Below are positions 14,679 to 15,114 of a stretch of DNA of 15,114 bases, one piece after another. The notes beneath the pieces are model-generated. The model saw nothing but the letters and a program-made list of their open reading frames with translations. It was not told where the DNA came from and did not search any database. The DNA comes from Treponema sp. Its GTDB lineage: Bacteria > Spirochaetota > Spirochaetia > Treponematales > Treponemataceae. The translations under genes and the position numbers were made by a program. The DNA is taken from positions 1 through 15,114 of the forward strand of contig JAHAZL010000059.1 in the NCBI GenBank assembly GCA_018384055.1, in the 5' to 3' direction. Every line of letters begins with the position of its first letter. Positions within the stretch are counted from its first letter, which is position 1.

Positions 14679-15114
14679 GTGGAAAAAATTATTAAAGCTG
14701 AAAGAGTGATTCTGCGCCCTGTGCAGGAAAGTGACTTGGAAGCAGTTCACGAATATGCCGGGGACAAGGAAATCACAATGATGATGTTCCTTCCAAATGA
14801 AACAAAAGAAGAGACGGAAAAATTCATACGCAATTCGATTGCAGACTGGAAAAATGAAAATCCCCATGACCGGGAATTCGTAATCGTCTATGAAGGCAAA
14901 GTGATTGGCGGAATTGACCTTGAAAACTGCGGTGATGGAACTTTTGAAATCGGTTGGATTGTCAACAAAAAATATCGCGGTCTTGGAATCGCATCTGAAG
15001 CAGCAAGTGCTCTGGTTGATTACGGATTCAAGGAACTGGGTGCAAAAAAGATAATTGCCCACTGCGACTCAAAAAACAAGGCTTCGGAAAAAGTGATGGT
15101 TAAAATCGGCATGA
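14679..15114 (+). CDS. GNAT family N-acetyltransferase, 3' end outside window
   Basis: 145 complete codons of a RimJ/RimL-type GNAT that transfers acetyl from acetyl-CoA to an amine. The frame starts with GTG (14679-14681), with AAGGAA five bases upstream overlapping the pseudogene stop. The product reads AERVILRPVQESDLEAVHEY at the N-terminus, then FVIVYEGKVIGGIDLE, then the acetyl-CoA loop KYRGLGIASEAA (about 97-108) and IIAHCDSKNKASEKVMVKIGM. It runs off the right edge. It is clearly diverged from the GNAT domain of the upstream fusion, though it occupies the same place after a methyltransferase C-terminus. Substrate is unknown. Confidence 0.88.
   Translation, partial: MEKIIKAERVILRPVQESDLEAVHEYAGDKEITMMMFLPNETKEETEKFIRNSIADWKNENPHDREFVIVYEGKVIGGIDLENCGDGTFEIGWIVNKKYRGLGIASEAASALVDYGFKELGAKKIIAHCDSKNKASEKVMVKIGM

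Noticed and set aside
14205..15062. 285-codon open frame on the minus strand
   Set aside because: It lies opposite the GNAT domain, pseudogene and second GNAT, all recognised on the plus strand; its residues are the phenylalanine-rich kind expected from reading A-rich genes backwards.

Overview
The window looks like a chromosomal segment of a spirochaete, most likely a host-associated Treponema. This is an inference from gene content (treponemal-type phosphohexomutases, an ApbE lipoprotein, short spirochaetal lipoboxes such as FSGC, FSAC and LSSC) and from the AT-leaning composition with A/T-rich third positions. No rRNA or tRNA is present to fix the taxon, and species was not determined.

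Left half (1-7178) is a minus-strand housekeeping block, read right to left: leuS (leucyl-tRNA synthetase), apbE (FAD:protein FMN transferase lipoprotein), a 587-residue phosphohexomutase, and a second phosphohexomutase that runs off the left edge. leuS and the leftmost mutase each have a convincing sigma-70-type promoter. Two perfect hairpins lie back to back at the leuS stop codon.

The middle (7179-8545) is an accessory island. A GC-rich element of about 100 bp is followed by a frame-broken minus-strand reading frame. Then comes an Rpn-family PD-(D/E)XK nuclease gene. Inside its 3' end is a second, in-frame small gene with its own near-consensus promoter, a perfect AAGGAGG ribosome site and an ATG. 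This matches the intragenic toxin/antitoxin layout described for E. coli RpnA/RpnAS and is the most interesting system in the window.

8628-12175 is a three-gene ABC importer operon: a lipoprotein substrate-binding protein, a fused double permease and an ATPase, with overlapping genes. It resembles ferric-iron (Fbp/Afu) importers. It runs stop-to-stop into a small minus-strand lipoprotein gene at 12176-12532.

The right end (12744-15114) is a plus-strand accessory cluster: a Nim-like pyridoxamine-phosphate-oxidase-fold flavoprotein, a methyltransferase fused to a GNAT acetyltransferase, a chimeric pseudogene and a second GNAT gene cut by the right edge. The pseudogene joins a DUF3795-type N-terminus to a duplicated methyltransferase C-terminus. 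The segment records tandem duplication, recombination and gene fusion.
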